DNA of 6,323 nt from contig JAEYFP010000042.1 of NCBI GenBank assembly GCA_023402845.1, positions 1 to 6,323 on the forward strand, written 5' to 3'. Under the pieces are notes generated by a model. The model saw only the letters and a program-made list of their open reading frames with translations, ran no database searches and had not been told where the DNA came from. The position numbers and the translations under genes are program-made. This document shows, piece after piece, positions 6,316-6,323 of the stretch. The stretch is from Bacillota bacterium (GTDB lineage Bacteria > Bacillota > Clostridia > Lachnospirales > Lachnospiraceae). How positions within the stretch are numbered: position 1 is the first letter of the stretch; each line of letters starts with the position of its first letter.

Positions 6316-6323
6316 CAAAGATA

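Larger units (their letters stand above)
4978..6323 (-). mobile_element. IS110-family insertion sequence (right part may run past the window)
   Basis: The element is defined by its DEDD transposase and the upstream non-coding stretch. Its true boundary on the pfkA side lies somewhere in 4848-4977. On the other side it is at or beyond the window end. IS110 elements insert by an RNA-guided mechanism in which a bridge RNA, encoded in a non-coding end, pairs with both target and donor. In the IS110 subgroup that end lies upstream of the transposase, here after 6222; in the IS1111 subgroup it lies downstream. At most 130 bases lie downstream here, which favours the IS110 arrangement. Confidence 0.8.

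Noticed and set aside
4848..6323. Terminal inverted repeats or target duplication of the IS
   Set aside because: None is visible, and IS110-type elements usually lack them; one end may also be outside the window.

Overview
The window looks like chromosome of a Gram-positive anaerobe of the Clostridia, probably Lachnospiraceae or a close relative. The reasons are strong AGGAGG-type ribosome binding sites, sigma-A style promoters, moderate GC content, a dnaE-pfkA gene pair of the kind seen in Firmicutes, and clostridial-type protein sequences. This placement is inference, because no database search was possible.

Layout from left to right. Bases 1-126 are the 3' end of a group II intron in sense orientation. 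They carry a domain V-like hairpin (50-82) and a domain VI hairpin with a bulged branch-point adenosine (A120), and the intron appears to end at T126. An extended -10 promoter (140-148) and a strong ribosome binding site (160-167) follow. The replicative DNA polymerase dnaE occupies 178-3633 (1151 aa). The 239-base spacer 3634-3872 holds an AT-rich long hairpin, a second hairpin that may be a terminator, a near-consensus promoter, and a GC-rich hairpin just before the pfkA ribosome binding site. ATP-dependent 6-phosphofructokinase (pfkA) occupies 3873-4847. A 130-base spacer leads to an IS110-family DEDD transposase on the minus strand (4978-6222), convergent with pfkA. The last 101 bases are its upstream region, where IS110 elements usually encode their bridge RNA; two small hairpins are visible there.

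The two host genes are housekeeping functions: chromosome replication and the committed step of glycolysis. Each seems to have its own promoter, so they are neighbours rather than an obligate operon. Mobile DNA flanks the pair on both sides: a group II intron in the dnaE leader, and an RNA-guided type insertion sequence just after pfkA, where a glycolytic gene such as pyk often sits in Firmicutes.

The most interesting points are the intron/dnaE junction, including a domain V lower stem that departs from the usual pattern; the structured dnaE-pfkA spacer; and the possible bridge RNA at the right edge. No complete new system is visible.
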